This document shows positions 37,047 through 46,888 of a DNA stretch of 64,000 bases, piece by piece (within the stretch, counting starts at the first letter, position 1; the number at the start of each line of letters is the position of its first letter). Source of the DNA: Dokdonella sp. (GTDB taxonomy: Bacteria > Pseudomonadota > Gammaproteobacteria > Xanthomonadales > Rhodanobacteraceae); NCBI RefSeq assembly GCF_019634815.1, contig NZ_JAHCAP010000013.1, positions 1 to 64,000 of the forward strand, in the 5' to 3' direction. The position numbers and the translations under genes are program-made. The notes under the pieces were generated by a model. The model was not told where the DNA came from and searched no databases. It was given only the letters and a program-made list of their open reading frames with translations.

Positions 37047-39391
37047 CGCAACACGCGGATCCGGACCTGTGCATAGCCGCCGCCCTTGGCGAGCGCGGTG
37101 ATCGTCTGCGGGCCGGTCTCTGGAAACTTCTGTTCGAGCGTTGCGTTGGCCTGCGTGCTGCCCACCAGGCGGCCGTTGATGAGCCACAGCACCTCGTCGC
37201 GCGCGCCGAGTGCTCGCAGGCGCAGCGTGGCCGGAGTGTTGCTGTTGGGCGCGCGCGCAATCGCCGCGCCATCGGCGACGCCGTCGATGCGCAGGTTTTG
37301 CAGCGCATCCAGGCCATCGTCATCGCAATCCCTGGCCAGTGGCGGCAAGCTCGCGCGCCGGCGCAGCTCGCGCGACAACCACGGATAGGCAAGTGCGGGC
37401 CAGCGGGCGATTTCGATCGTGCGTTCGGTCTTGCGCGTGCAGGTCGCGCTCAGACGTGCGCCGCTGCGGTCATCCACGCGCAACTGCAACAGGCCCGCAT
37501 GCCAGGCAAGCGCATCACGCTCGGGCAAGGTTGGTGGTATCACGCCGTCGAGTACCCAGGCAGTTTTCTTCATGTGGCACAGGTCGCTGCGCGCAGGATC
37601 AAAGGCGAGGCCGAGCGGCCAGCAGATCTCGACTTCGCTCACGCTCGCTGGCGGCGGCGAGGGCGTGGCCGATATCGCCGCACGCGGCAGGCTGTCGATC
37701 GTCTGGAACAGCAGCGGCAAGGCAGTGACGGCACCGTACTGGCCGGGCATCGGCGTGCCGTCGGGCCTGCCGATCCACACCGCGACCGTGTAGGCGCGCG
37801 TCGCGCCGACGGCCCACGCATCGCGGAAGCCGTAGCTGGTGCCGGTCTTCCACGCCACGCGCGGGCGCGCGCCGGGATCGAAGGTGCCCGGCGCATATCC
37901 GGGTCGTGGATGGGCTTCGAGGATGTCGCGCACGATCCACGCTGCGCCCGCCGACATCAGGCGGCGTTCGACCAGTGGTTCGTCGCGGTCATAGCGCACG
38001 CGGGCGGCGATACCTCCGCGATTGAACGCGCTATAGGCGCCGACCAGGTCTTCCATGCGCACACCGACACCGCCGAGAATGATCGGCAGGCTCGGCATCA
38101 CCCCGCGTGGCAACTTCAGGTCGAGGCCGGCATTGGCGAGCCGTGCCACGAAGCGGCCAGGCCCGACACGATCGAGCAGGTCGACGGCAGGCACGTTGAG
38201 TGACAAACGCAAGGCCTCGGCGGCGCCGATCGGGCCGTTGTAGGCGCCGTCGAAATTGCCGGGCCGGTAATCGCCGAAGGATTGCGGCGCATCGATCAAC
38301 AGGCTTTCCGAATCGATCAAGCCGTCATCGAGTGCGAGCGCATACAGAAATGGCTTTAGGGTCGAACCAGGCGAGCGGTCGGCGCGCACCATGTCGACAT
38401 GCCCAAGGCGCTGTTCGTCGGCAAACACCGCCGAACCGACATAGCCACGCGCTTCGAGTGTCGTGTTGTCGACCACCAGCAAGGCCGCCGACGTGCGCGC
38501 GGGCAGGCGCGACAGGTAGTCGCCCACGCGCGCTTCGAGCATGCGCTGCAGCGAGGCATCGATCGTGGTGGTGATGCGCCGTGCCTTCGGTTGCTCCAGA
38601 TGCAGGCGCTCGGCGAGCAGGGCGGCGAGCATCGGCGGATGCAGGGTGCGCGCGGCCACCGACTCGATCATTGCGTCGTGCACTTGCTCTCGGCTCCACA
38701 CGCCAAGGTCGGCCATGCGCGTGAGTACCTTGTCGCGCGCGACCTGCGCCGCAGCCGGATTGCGATCCGGGCGCAGGCGGCTGGGCATCTGCGGCAGTAC
38801 CGTGAGCAAGGCTGCTTCGGCGTGCGACAGACGCGATGCGGGTTTGCCCAGATAAGCCCATGAGGCCGCCTCGACCCCTTCGAGCGTGCCGCCGAACGGT
38901 GCCCGATCCAGATACAGGGTGAGGATTTCGCGCTTGGACAGATGGGCTTCGAGTTGCAGTGCGCGCAGCATCTGCAGCAACTTGCCGCCGAAGCTGTGCG
39001 GTGTGCCATCGAGGATGCGCGCGACCTGCATGGTCAGGGTGGAACCACCCGAGATCAGGCGCCGATGGCTGATCCATTGCCCGAGCGCGCGCAGCATTGC
39101 CAGGGGATTGACCCCGGGGTGTCGGTAGAACCAGCGATCCTCGTAAGTGAGCAAGGCTTCGATGTAGAGCGGAGATACGTCCTCGATGCGGACGGGATAG
39201 CGCCACACGCCATCGCGGTCGGGAAACGCGCGCAGCGGCGACCCATCGCGGGCGAGCACGACCGTGCTGCCGCTGCCCTGCGCCGGAAGGGGCAAGGGAA
39301 ACAGGCGGTCGAGCACAAGCGCGAGCAGCAGCAGGATGCCGCTTGCGATCAAGAAACTTCGCAGCCAGCGGCGCAGGCGCTGCGTCTTCAT
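37043..39391 (-). CDS. pbpC: Penicillin-binding protein 1C
   Basis: 782-residue bifunctional peptidoglycan synthase anchored in the inner membrane by one N-terminal helix (about 13-28). The transglycosylase domain has the catalytic Glu in YEDRWFYRHPGVNP, then SGGSTLTMQVARIL and the KREILTLYLDRAPFGG motif. The transpeptidase domain has the serine nucleophile near residue 343 (SPGSTLKPF) and the KTG triad near 516 (AWKTGTSYGF). A C-terminal PBP1C-specific domain follows. Eighty-five bases separate it from the alpha-2-macroglobulin gene, its conserved partner. Confidence 0.96.
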   Translation of the reverse strand: MKTQRLRRWLRSFLIASGILLLLALVLDRLFPLPLPAQGSGSTVVLARDGSPLRAFPDRDGVWRYPVRIEDVSPLYIEALLTYEDRWFYRHPGVNPLAMLRALGQWISHRRLISGGSTLTMQVARILDGTPHSFGGKLLQMLRALQLEAHLSKREILTLYLDRAPFGGTLEGVEAASWAYLGKPASRLSHAEAALLTVLPQMPSRLRPDRNPAAAQVARDKVLTRMADLGVWSREQVHDAMIESVAARTLHPPMLAALLAERLHLEQPKARRITTTIDASLQRMLEARVGDYLSRLPARTSAALLVVDNTTLEARGYVGSAVFADEQRLGHVDMVRADRSPGSTLKPFLYALALDDGLIDSESLLIDAPQSFGDYRPGNFDGAYNGPIGAAEALRLSLNVPAVDLLDRVGPGRFVARLANAGLDLKLPRGVMPSLPIILGGVGVRMEDLVGAYSAFNRGGIAARVRYDRDEPLVERRLMSAGAAWIVRDILEAHPRPGYAPGTFDPGARPRVAWKTGTSYGFRDAWAVGATRAYTVAVWIGRPDGTPMPGQYGAVTALPLLFQTIDSLPRAAISATPSPPPASVSEVEICWPLGLAFDPARSDLCHMKKTAWVLDGVIPPTLPERDALAWHAGLLQLRVDDRSGARLSATCTRKTERTIEIARWPALAYPWLSRELRRRASLPPLARDCDDDGLDALQNLRIDGVADGAAIARAPNSNTPATLRLRALGARDEVLWLINGRLVGSTQANATLEQKFPETGPQTITALAKGGGYAQVRIRVLR

Positions 39392-39430
39392 CGTTGCCTC
39401 AAGCGATCGCCGTCAGATCAACTTCGCGCA

Positions 39431-39456
39431 GCGCCCCGCAAGATCGTGCGGGGCGC
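39431..39456 (-). terminator. Hairpin between the macroglobulin gene and pbpC
   Basis: GCGCCCCGCA-agatcg-TGCGGGGCGC is a perfect 10-base-pair stem between the two co-directional genes. No T-run follows on the minus strand, so it may reduce rather than block expression of pbpC. Confidence 0.4.
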
Positions 39457-39476
39457 CGCCTGTCCGCCATGCGGGC

Positions 39477-42400
39477 TCAGGGTTCGACCACCGTGAGTGT
39501 GGCCGGCGTGCTCTTGCCGATACCGCGAATTTGCGGCCGGTACATGTCTTCGACCAGCGGCGGCGGCATCTGGAAGGTGCCCGGGCTGACTGCGCGCACG
39601 AGATAGAACACATGCGCCTTCTGCCCCTTGTGCAGATTCAGTGCTGCCACATAGCGGTCGTCGCGGAACTCCTCGTGGCGCACGTCGGCGGCCTGGGCGC
39701 GGTCGCTGATGCTGATGCCGTCGACGACCACGTCCACCCACTGCTTGGCGTCGGTGAGGTTGAAGTTCTCGATCTCCAGACCACCCGGCAACAGATCGGT
39801 GAGCAGAGCGTCGGGCATTTCCTCGCGCGCGTCGATACGCAGGCCGATGATGAGACTGTCGCCCTCCTTGAGTGGCGCCGGTTCCCACGGCTTGCCATCG
39901 AGCGTGTAAATGCTGCGCGTGATCGCCACGTACTTGTCTTCGGCTGCTGGCGCGGTGCGCGGCACGCCGGCGACGTCGATACTCGCATACAGCGGCAGGT
40001 CACCCTGCGGCATGAAGCGCGCGCCGGCGGCGAGGTCGCTGGCGCTGAAGCGATGGCTCCACAGTCGGTCCGGACTGATCTGCGTGGTGGTCGCGCCGAC
40101 TGCGAGCGCGCCGGAAACGACCTTGTCGCCATCGTCGATGAGCGCCTTGCCCAGCCGCGCCACCGCGATCTGTTCCTGCGTGCTGTAGTAATGCCACTTC
40201 TGTTCGTTGCTCGAGGTGATCGAGCGCGCAAGGTCGAATACGCGGGCCTCGTATTCAGGCTTGGATAGCTGGTACCTGTGGGCAAGCGCGATCATCAGCG
40301 CGGTGTCACGCAGATCCGAACCATAGTCGCCCAGATACCACGGACGTTCGACCTTCTTGGCGAATGCTTCCTCGATCGCCTTCTGCGCGCGTGGCGCATC
40401 CCCCATGAGCTTGAGGGCAATGCCCAGGTGCACCAACGGAAGCGCGGTCAGCGACTTGCCGCGGTCGTTGTCGAACAGGGCGCGCAGCGTGCCCAGTGGT
40501 GCGCGGTTGACGCGCGCGAGCACGTATCCGGCATAGGCCTGGTTGGCAAAGCGCAGGTGTTCGCTGTGCTCGTAACCATAGAAGGTGGTGCCGCCCGAAA
40601 GCAGGTCATCATTGAGGCGCTTGAGCGCCTTCTGCAGCACCTCGTCGGGAACGAGGAAGCCGTCGTCCCGTGCGTCTTCGAGAAATTCAACCACGTAGGG
40701 CGTGATGAACTCGTTGACGTAACTGTCGCCGCCCCACATCGAGAAATTGCCGTTGGAAATCTGCATCGACGAGATGCGACCGATCGCGCCATCGACGCGG
40801 GCCTTGCGTTCGCCGTCCGGCAGGGCAGCGGTGTGCAGGTTCTGCGCAAGCTTGCTGTCGAGCAACAGGTTGCCATAGCCCTTGCTGGTGGTCTGCTCGA
40901 TGCAGCCGTAGGGATAGTCGAGCAGGTTGCGCAGCACGGTCGCGAAGGGCAGTGGCGGCAGGCTCGATACGGTCAGGCGTGCGATCGCGGAGTCGGGCAG
41001 CAGGCCTTCGATCGCGCTGCTGCCGACAGTGAGCGCTTCGAGCCGGTCGAGCTGGCGCGCGTTCGAGCGCATCACGCTCGGCCAGGCCGCGCGCACGACC
41101 ATTTCGAAATGACGATCGACCTTGATGTCGCCACCCGTGGCCAGCACGCGGATCTTGCCCACGCCATAGCCGTTCAAGGCCGTGAGCGGGAAGTTGAGCG
41201 TGGTCTTGGCACCGTCTTCGAGTTTGACCTTGCGCTCGCCCTGGGCGATCGACAGCGGTTTATCGGCACTGACCTTGACTGCGAATTCACGCGCATTGCC
41301 GGAGAAGTTCTGCAGATCGAGCGTGAGGCTCGACTTGTCGCCCGGCGCGAGCACGCGCGGAGTGGAAATCTCGGCGACCAACGGTGCGCGCACGATCGTT
41401 TCGGTATCGGATCCGCCGTACTGGTTCTCGCCAAACACGAGCGCGGTGACGCGCACGGTGCCGTTGAAGTCGGGCATCTTGAGCGCGACCTTGGCGTCGC
41501 CCTTGGCATCGAGTGCGACCACACCGGAGAACAAGTCGACGGTGAGCACTTTGGCGGTGGGACGGCGCGCCTGCGGCAGCGGGCCGAGTGCCATGTCGCC
41601 GCCATAGCGCAGTCGCGCGGTGGCGCCGTCAAAGCTCTCGATGATCCGCGCGTACAGATCGTAGGCGTCGACGCCGAGCGCGCGCTGGGCAAAGAACCAG
41701 GCGTTGGCATCGGGGCGCTGGAAGCGGGTGATGTTGAGGATTCCGACATCGACCGCCGATACCGTGACGTAGGCCTTCTTGCCTGCCAGCGCCGGCGCCT
41801 TGACCGTGATCGGCAGGTCGGTTTCCGGTTTCATCTGCTTGGGCGCGTCGATTGCCACGTCGATCTTGCGATCGCTGCGGTCCATCTTCACCCAGGCTTC
41901 GCCGACCGCGCGGGCCGGAGTGATCTTCTCGGCCGCCGAGCCGCCGCGGAACACCAGGGCGGTGACATAGACATCGTGGCGGTCCCAGTCCTTGGTGACC
42001 GGAATTTCGAAGGTCGCGCCGGGGCGTGCGTCGATGTTCCTGGTGTAGAGCAAGTGATCGGATTCGACCAGCAGCATGCCCGGGCCGGCCTGCGGCGGCG
42101 TCACGGTGACCTTGAGCGTGTCACCGGCGCGGTAGGAGGCCTTGTCGAGCGAGAGCTTGACCTTGTCGGGGCGTGCCTCCTTGCCGCGGTTGTCGTCGTC
42201 CCAGCTCCAGCCGGCATGGAACGGAAGGCGCATGGTCAGTTGGGTGGCCGGGTCAAACACTTCGAGACGGTAGTTGCCCCAGTCGACCGAAACGTCGAAC
42301 TTCACGGCCTTGCCTGCCTCGGCGGTGATTTCGCGCTTCTCGGATTCCTCGAAGCGTTGGACGTAGTCGAAGTGCCAGCCGCTTTCCCTGTCGAAGGTCC

Positions 42401-44408
42401 AATGGAAGTCGCGGTATTCGCGGATCAGGGCGATGCGCAGGCCCGCGCCGGCAACGAAATTGCCCTTGGCGTCGCTGCGGATCAGCTCGAAGCCGGCACG
42501 CGAACGCGCATCGGCGCCATCCTTCATGTCAAACAGCGGGCGCACGCCAACCAGCGCTTCAGCCGGCCAGATCGTGCGCTTGAGCGTGCGCGTTACCGCG
42601 CGTCCGCCACTTTCGTGGACGCTGCCGGAAATGATCGCGGCAATCGGCGTCTTGCTCGCGGGCGCGTCGGTGAGCGGAATCTCGGCGTCCATCCGACCGT
42701 CGTCATCGAGGGTGTCGTCGATGACGTCGTCGGCCTGCTTGGGGACCTCTACGGTGGGGTCGCCGAAGTAGTAATCCTTTTGCGCATCGACCGGATGCTG
42801 ATCCACCGCGAGCGTGAGGCGCGCGGTGAAACGATTGCCTGCGGCGGGCGCGCCATAGAGGTAATCGCCTTGTACGGCGAGGCGGAACGGGTCGCCCGGT
42901 TTGATCGTGTCCTGTTGGGTGGTGAGGTCAAGCTTGAGGCGTTCGGGGAGAAACTCCTCGATGCGCAGACTCATGCCCTGGGTGACCTCCTTGGCCTTCG
43001 GGTCGGTGCGGAACTCCACCTGCCAGCGACCGGTTGGCGCATCGGCCGGGATCTGCCTGGACCACTCGAAATAGTTGAGATCCTTCGGTTCGAGCCGGGC
43101 TTGGGCGTATTCGCGGCCATCAGGCTGCTTGAGCGTCACGAACAGCGGTTGTGGCTTGATCGGATTGCCATCGAAGTCGCGCAGCAGGGCGGAAAGCGCG
43201 ATCGTTTCGCCAGGGCGATACAGATCGCGGTCGGACCATGCAAACACATCGAACCATGCCTGCTTGCGGCCGGCGACCGCGAAGTCGGACAGATCGAGCG
43301 CGGGTTGGTTGAACGGCAGCATCGAGACATCGCGGCCGCTGCGGCCGACCAGCACGTGCCCGCTCTTGAGCGAGTAGGCGAGTTCGGCATTGCCGTTGCC
43401 GTCGGTCTTGCCGGCCACGATGGCGTTGCCTTCGTCATTGAGGACATTCAGCTCGACGCCACCGATGGGCGCTCCGGATTTGAGCGAGGCGGCGTGGACG
43501 AACAAGGTCTTGCCGTAGCTGCGAACATGCAGGCCGATGTCGCTGACGAAGAAGAATGCGGTTTCCTTCTCGTCCTGGAAGGTCCCGGCCGGCTTCATCA
43601 CCGCGAAATACAGGCCCGGTTGGGCGAGCTGCGAGACATTCTGGATCGGGATGTAGTTGAGCGCGCGCTCGTTGTCCTTGCCGGTCAGGGCGAAACGGTT
43701 GGCGTAAACCGAATCGGCAATCTCCACGATCGGCGGCGCGCTGCGACCCTCGTCATAGCGTGGATCGAGATCCCACGAGCTGCGCTTGCCGTTCTTCTGG
43801 TAGCGGGCGAAGAAGTTCGCGACTTCAGCGTCGCGCACGCGCATGAACTCGATGTCCACGTCCTTGACGTTGACCGAGACCACCGGCAGGCCGCGCGTAT
43901 CGCGCGCCGGCAGCACGTTGCCCTGCGAGGCGAAAGCGGCGTTGGGTTCCATCGGGCCGCTGTAGACGTTCTTGGTCACATCGCTGCCCAATGTCTTGCC
44001 ATCGGCCGCGGCAAGCTCGCCCTTGATGCGCACCGAGTAGCTGCGATCGGCCTGCACGAACGGGAACGAAAGCGTCTTGGCATCTTCGTCGAGCGACCAG
44101 CTGCCTTCGACCGCCACGTCCTTGTCGTCATGAACCGTGATCAGGGTATCGAAGGCCTGCGTGCCGACCAGCGGCTGGCTGAATTCGAGCGTGATCGCCA
44201 GTGCGCCGTTGCGCTGACCCGCCGCCGCCGAAGCCAGCGCAAAGCCTTCAACCGGTGCAGGCTTGGCCGCGGTTGCCGCCACCGGTGCGTGGCTGCCCTG
44301 GACTTCGGGCAGCTTGTCGCCCGAAGGTTTGCAGGCCGCCAGGGCAAGCGCGAACAGCAGGCAGGAAGACAATCGCAACAGCAGGCAGGACGAACGCAGA
44401 TCCATCAT
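39477..44408 (-). CDS. Bacterial alpha-2-macroglobulin lipoprotein
   Basis: 1,643-residue periplasmic protease trap anchored by lipid (signal with lipobox LALAAC-KPSG). The chain is made of MG-type beta domains with a bait region, and carries the thioester motif GCIEQTTSKGYG with its Cys near residue 1169. That is close to the position in E. coli YfhM, so this is the thioester-bearing type. ATG 44408 or 44405 may be the start (GGGGAA lies just upstream). The pairing with PBP1C downstream is widespread and is thought to protect the envelope when peptidoglycan is repaired. Confidence 0.95.
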   Translation of the reverse strand: MMDLRSSCLLLRLSSCLLFALALAACKPSGDKLPEVQGSHAPVAATAAKPAPVEGFALASAAAGQRNGALAITLEFSQPLVGTQAFDTLITVHDDKDVAVEGSWSLDEDAKTLSFPFVQADRSYSVRIKGELAAADGKTLGSDVTKNVYSGPMEPNAAFASQGNVLPARDTRGLPVVSVNVKDVDIEFMRVRDAEVANFFARYQKNGKRSSWDLDPRYDEGRSAPPIVEIADSVYANRFALTGKDNERALNYIPIQNVSQLAQPGLYFAVMKPAGTFQDEKETAFFFVSDIGLHVRSYGKTLFVHAASLKSGAPIGGVELNVLNDEGNAIVAGKTDGNGNAELAYSLKSGHVLVGRSGRDVSMLPFNQPALDLSDFAVAGRKQAWFDVFAWSDRDLYRPGETIALSALLRDFDGNPIKPQPLFVTLKQPDGREYAQARLEPKDLNYFEWSRQIPADAPTGRWQVEFRTDPKAKEVTQGMSLRIEEFLPERLKLDLTTQQDTIKPGDPFRLAVQGDYLYGAPAAGNRFTARLTLAVDQHPVDAQKDYYFGDPTVEVPKQADDVIDDTLDDDGRMDAEIPLTDAPASKTPIAAIISGSVHESGGRAVTRTLKRTIWPAEALVGVRPLFDMKDGADARSRAGFELIRSDAKGNFVAGAGLRIALIREYRDFHWTFDRESGWHFDYVQRFEESEKREITAEAGKAVKFDVSVDWGNYRLEVFDPATQLTMRLPFHAGWSWDDDNRGKEARPDKVKLSLDKASYRAGDTLKVTVTPPQAGPGMLLVESDHLLYTRNIDARPGATFEIPVTKDWDRHDVYVTALVFRGGSAAEKITPARAVGEAWVKMDRSDRKIDVAIDAPKQMKPETDLPITVKAPALAGKKAYVTVSAVDVGILNITRFQRPDANAWFFAQRALGVDAYDLYARIIESFDGATARLRYGGDMALGPLPQARRPTAKVLTVDLFSGVVALDAKGDAKVALKMPDFNGTVRVTALVFGENQYGGSDTETIVRAPLVAEISTPRVLAPGDKSSLTLDLQNFSGNAREFAVKVSADKPLSIAQGERKVKLEDGAKTTLNFPLTALNGYGVGKIRVLATGGDIKVDRHFEMVVRAAWPSVMRSNARQLDRLEALTVGSSAIEGLLPDSAIARLTVSSLPPLPFATVLRNLLDYPYGCIEQTTSKGYGNLLLDSKLAQNLHTAALPDGERKARVDGAIGRISSMQISNGNFSMWGGDSYVNEFITPYVVEFLEDARDDGFLVPDEVLQKALKRLNDDLLSGGTTFYGYEHSEHLRFANQAYAGYVLARVNRAPLGTLRALFDNDRGKSLTALPLVHLGIALKLMGDAPRAQKAIEEAFAKKVERPWYLGDYGSDLRDTALMIALAHRYQLSKPEYEARVFDLARSITSSNEQKWHYYSTQEQIAVARLGKALIDDGDKVVSGALAVGATTTQISPDRLWSHRFSASDLAAGARFMPQGDLPLYASIDVAGVPRTAPAAEDKYVAITRSIYTLDGKPWEPAPLKEGDSLIIGLRIDAREEMPDALLTDLLPGGLEIENFNLTDAKQWVDVVVDGISISDRAQAADVRHEEFRDDRYVAALNLHKGQKAHVFYLVRAVSPGTFQMPPPLVEDMYRPQIRGIGKSTPATLTVVEP

Positions 44409-44770
44409 GGATTCCCCGGCTTCTGGATGCCTGCAGTATACCCGCGGATTCATGGCAAACCCGAGGCAAACCCGCGGCGAAATAGTGGTTTGGCGTGCAT
44501 GTCGATGCGGAATCCGATCACGCTGGGCGGTTGGCAGATTCTGTCGGCGCGAACCATTTGCGGCGCCGCCGTGTCGGGTTCCAGGCGGAGTCGGCAGCCA
44601 TGCACCCTTGCGAGTTTTCCTACACGCGGCGTGCGGATTTCCGTCGTGTGCGTGCGGGAATTGCCGGCTCGACGATGCGCGAAGTTCCGCTGCCGCAGGG
44701 AAGGCGGCATGCCCAGACTGTAGCTGCCGACGCCAACCGGCGCGGAACCGACCAGACCAGGAGAATTCCC
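44409..44770. other. Intergenic region without recognised features
   Basis: This 362-base divergent spacer separates the macroglobulin and PsiF-like genes. I see no convincing gene, strong hairpin or clear promoter pair in it. The plus-strand frame of the PsiF-like gene stays open across most of it, but the residues are unlike a signal peptide and the good ribosome-binding site is at the end. Confidence 0.5.
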
Positions 44771-45157
44771 ATGCAGACCAAGATGACTTCGATCCTCGCC
44801 CTTGCCCTCGCGTTTGCCTTCGGCGCCAACAGCGGACACGCCGAGGAACTCAACAAGGCAGGCAAGCCGCTGACCACGCAGCAGGCACGCATGAAGAGCT
44901 GCAACGCCAAGGCCAAGGCCGACGCACTCAAGGGCGAGGAGCGCAAGGCGTTCATGAGCACGTGCCTGAAGGCGCCGTCCGCCGATGCCGACGCCGCGAC
45001 CGACGCCAAGGCCGCGCCGGTGGTCGCCAAGGTGCCCAGCGCCAGGCAGGTGCAGCGCAAGGCCTGCGGCGCCCAAGCCAAGTCGCAGGGGCTCAAGGGC
45101 GACGAACGCAAGGCTTGGGTCAAGGACTGCATGAAGCAGCCGCCGGCGCAGGGCTGA
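44771..45157 (+). CDS. PsiF-repeat periplasmic protein
   Basis: 128 residues with a Sec signal (KMTSILALALAFAFGANSGHA, cleavage near residue 24). Two copies of the PsiF repeat follow: QQARMKSCNAKAKADALKGE with ERKAFMSTC, and QVQRKACGAQAKSQGLKGDE with RKAWVKDC, each with two Cys. The E. coli homologue PsiF is phosphate-starvation inducible and of unknown function. AGGAG lies seven bases before the ATG. Confidence 0.88.
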   Translation: MQTKMTSILALALAFAFGANSGHAEELNKAGKPLTTQQARMKSCNAKAKADALKGEERKAFMSTCLKAPSADADAATDAKAAPVVAKVPSARQVQRKACGAQAKSQGLKGDERKAWVKDCMKQPPAQG

Positions 45158-45187
45158 CCCGCCGCTTTGCACGTGTTGTCACGACGC

Positions 45188-45208
45188 GCCACGTCACACC
45201 GACGTGGC
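45188..45208. terminator. Hairpin after the PsiF-like gene
   Basis: GCCACGTC-acacc-GACGTGGC pairs perfectly between two convergent genes. The T-rich sequence after it is poor, so termination is uncertain. Confidence 0.4.
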
Positions 45209-45234
45209 CTGTCGCGTTTGAGGCGGCGATCGAT

Positions 45235-45825
45235 CTATTTCACCGAGACCGCGATGATCCGCGACATCCAGAACACCTGATAGACGATGTGGAGCAACAC
45301 CAGCACGAGTTGGACGCGCGGCGTCTTGCTGAGGCAGGCGATCAGGCACAGCACGAGCCCAAGCGGCACCTGCACGAGATAGTCGGTGCTCAGCAGGTTC
45401 CAGTGTTGCTGGCCCTTGATCATCGTATCGACGATGTCGAACAGGAAGGTCGCGGCGAGCAGGCCGAAAAACCAGTAGCGACGCCCGATCAGGTAGATCT
45501 CGTAGCCGCCGTACTCGTCGATGTCGTCAGGGAAAAGCAGGGCCGCCATCAGGTACAGCGTGACCGTGTAGCCGATGAGAAACACGAAGGTTCCGAAGGA
45601 CCAGGTGGGCACGCGCGAAAGTTCGAACTCCCACCACCAGAAAAGAATCAGCTCGACAAGGATGGAACCGGCCCAGAGCAAGTGGATCGCCGACAGCCGG
45701 TAGCGGCCTGGATGCTGGATCAGGCCGGCAATGCCGGTCAGCAGCTTGGACATGGCCAAGCCCAGCACCATGCCCATGACGATGCGAATGTGCGGGAACA
45801 ATCCGCTGTTGAAGTCCTCGCCCAT
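45235..45825 (-). CDS. Integral membrane protein of unknown function
   Basis: 196 residues with about six hydrophobic segments, for example IRIVMGMVLGLAMSKLLTGI near the start and LGLVLCLIACL near the end. The soluble loops are short, one containing DDIDEYGGYEIYLIGRRYWF. I do not recognise a characterised family. It is convergent with the PsiF-like gene, and rlmJ is upstream on the same strand (109 bases away). Confidence 0.7.
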   Translation of the reverse strand: MGEDFNSGLFPHIRIVMGMVLGLAMSKLLTGIAGLIQHPGRYRLSAIHLLWAGSILVELILFWWWEFELSRVPTWSFGTFVFLIGYTVTLYLMAALLFPDDIDEYGGYEIYLIGRRYWFFGLLAATFLFDIVDTMIKGQQHWNLLSTDYLVQVPLGLVLCLIACLSKTPRVQLVLVLLHIVYQVFWMSRIIAVSVK

Positions 45826-45933
45826 GCGTTCCCCTGATTGCTGCGCGCTGCGAAGTATGCCTTGGCGCCGAGTCGCTGGGCAGTATGCCGCCGGCTTGCG
45901 GTGTTTTGGCGTTGGCCGTGGACGCGGACCGGC

Positions 45934-46782
45934 TCAGCGGCGCAGCCAATCGATCCGGCTCGTCGCTTCGGGCCCGTTGGACAGAAGGCGCGCCAACGAC
46001 GGCAGCCACCCGCCCAGGTGCACATCGAATTGCCACGGCGGGTTGAGGATCGCCAGACCGGAGCCATTGAGACGCAGCGGCGTGTTGTCCGGGTGCAGCA
46101 GCAACTCGGTGACGAGGACGTCGGCCTTGCCGACCTCGCTGCCCAGCCAGCGGTGGAAGGGCGTGATCGTTTCGCGCAACTTGATCGGATACCAGATCGC
46201 GTAGATCGCGTTGGGCCAGCGTGCAAGCGCCGGTGTCAGTGCCTGGGCAATCGTCTCGAATTCGGCACCCTGCGCTTCGAACGGCGGGTCAATCAGCACG
46301 AGGCCGCGTTTTTGCGCCGGCGGCAACAGCGCCTTGAGCGCGGCATAGCCATCGCGCTCATGCACCGCGCAACGCGTATCCCCATGCAAGGCCGCGCGCA
46401 GCGCGGTGGCCTCTTCGCCCTGCAGCTCGCACAGCATCGCGCGATCATCCGCGCGCAACCGATCGCGTGCGAGCAGGGGCGAACCCGGGTAGCGCACGAG
46501 CGAACCGTCGGCATCAACGCCGAACGCGCGGATGCGTTCGGCGTAATCGGTCAGCGCCGGTGGCAAATCGCCGGCCTGCAGGATGCGGGCGACACCATCA
46601 CGATATTCGCCAGTGCGTTGCGCCGACTCGCCGCGCAGGTCGTAGGCGCCGCGTCCGGCGTGGGTATCGACATAGCAGAACGGAGCGGGCTTGGCGCGCA
46701 GGGCATCGAGCAGGCCGAGCAGGGCGACATGCTTGAACACGTCGGCGAAGTTGCCGGCATGGAAGGCGTGGCGGTAGTTCAT
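45934..46782 (-). CDS. rlmJ: 23S rRNA (adenine2030-N6)-methyltransferase
   Basis: Methylates A2030 of 23S rRNA using S-adenosylmethionine. The 282-residue product starts with the family signature MNYRHAFHAGNFADVFKHV, then FCYVDTHAGRGAYDL, and has the catalytic LIDPPFE (a DPPF variant of the N6-adenine DPPY motif). The frame extends 24 codons upstream but the signature fixes the start. It diverges from rarA with ~106 bases between. Confidence 0.95.
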   Translation of the reverse strand: MNYRHAFHAGNFADVFKHVALLGLLDALRAKPAPFCYVDTHAGRGAYDLRGESAQRTGEYRDGVARILQAGDLPPALTDYAERIRAFGVDADGSLVRYPGSPLLARDRLRADDRAMLCELQGEEATALRAALHGDTRCAVHERDGYAALKALLPPAQKRGLVLIDPPFEAQGAEFETIAQALTPALARWPNAIYAIWYPIKLRETITPFHRWLGSEVGKADVLVTELLLHPDNTPLRLNGSGLAILNPPWQFDVHLGGWLPSLARLLSNGPEATSRIDWLRR

Positions 46783-46888
46783 GCGTGCAGCGGGCAGGGC
46801 AGACGAGGCAAGGCATTGTCGGGCGTGCAAGAGTCTGGCGCCAGTTTTCCGCACGCTGAAGCTGGCTGGGCTGGCTTATGATGCGCTG

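Noticed and set aside
40278..44723. A 1,481-codon plus-strand open frame
   Set aside because: It lies entirely opposite the alpha-2-macroglobulin gene, whose signal peptide, thioester motif and family length are unmistakable. The frame is a GC third-position shadow.
44495..44770. An N-terminal extension of the PsiF-like gene
   Set aside because: The extension would bury the signal peptide, whereas AGGAG sits correctly before ATG 44771.
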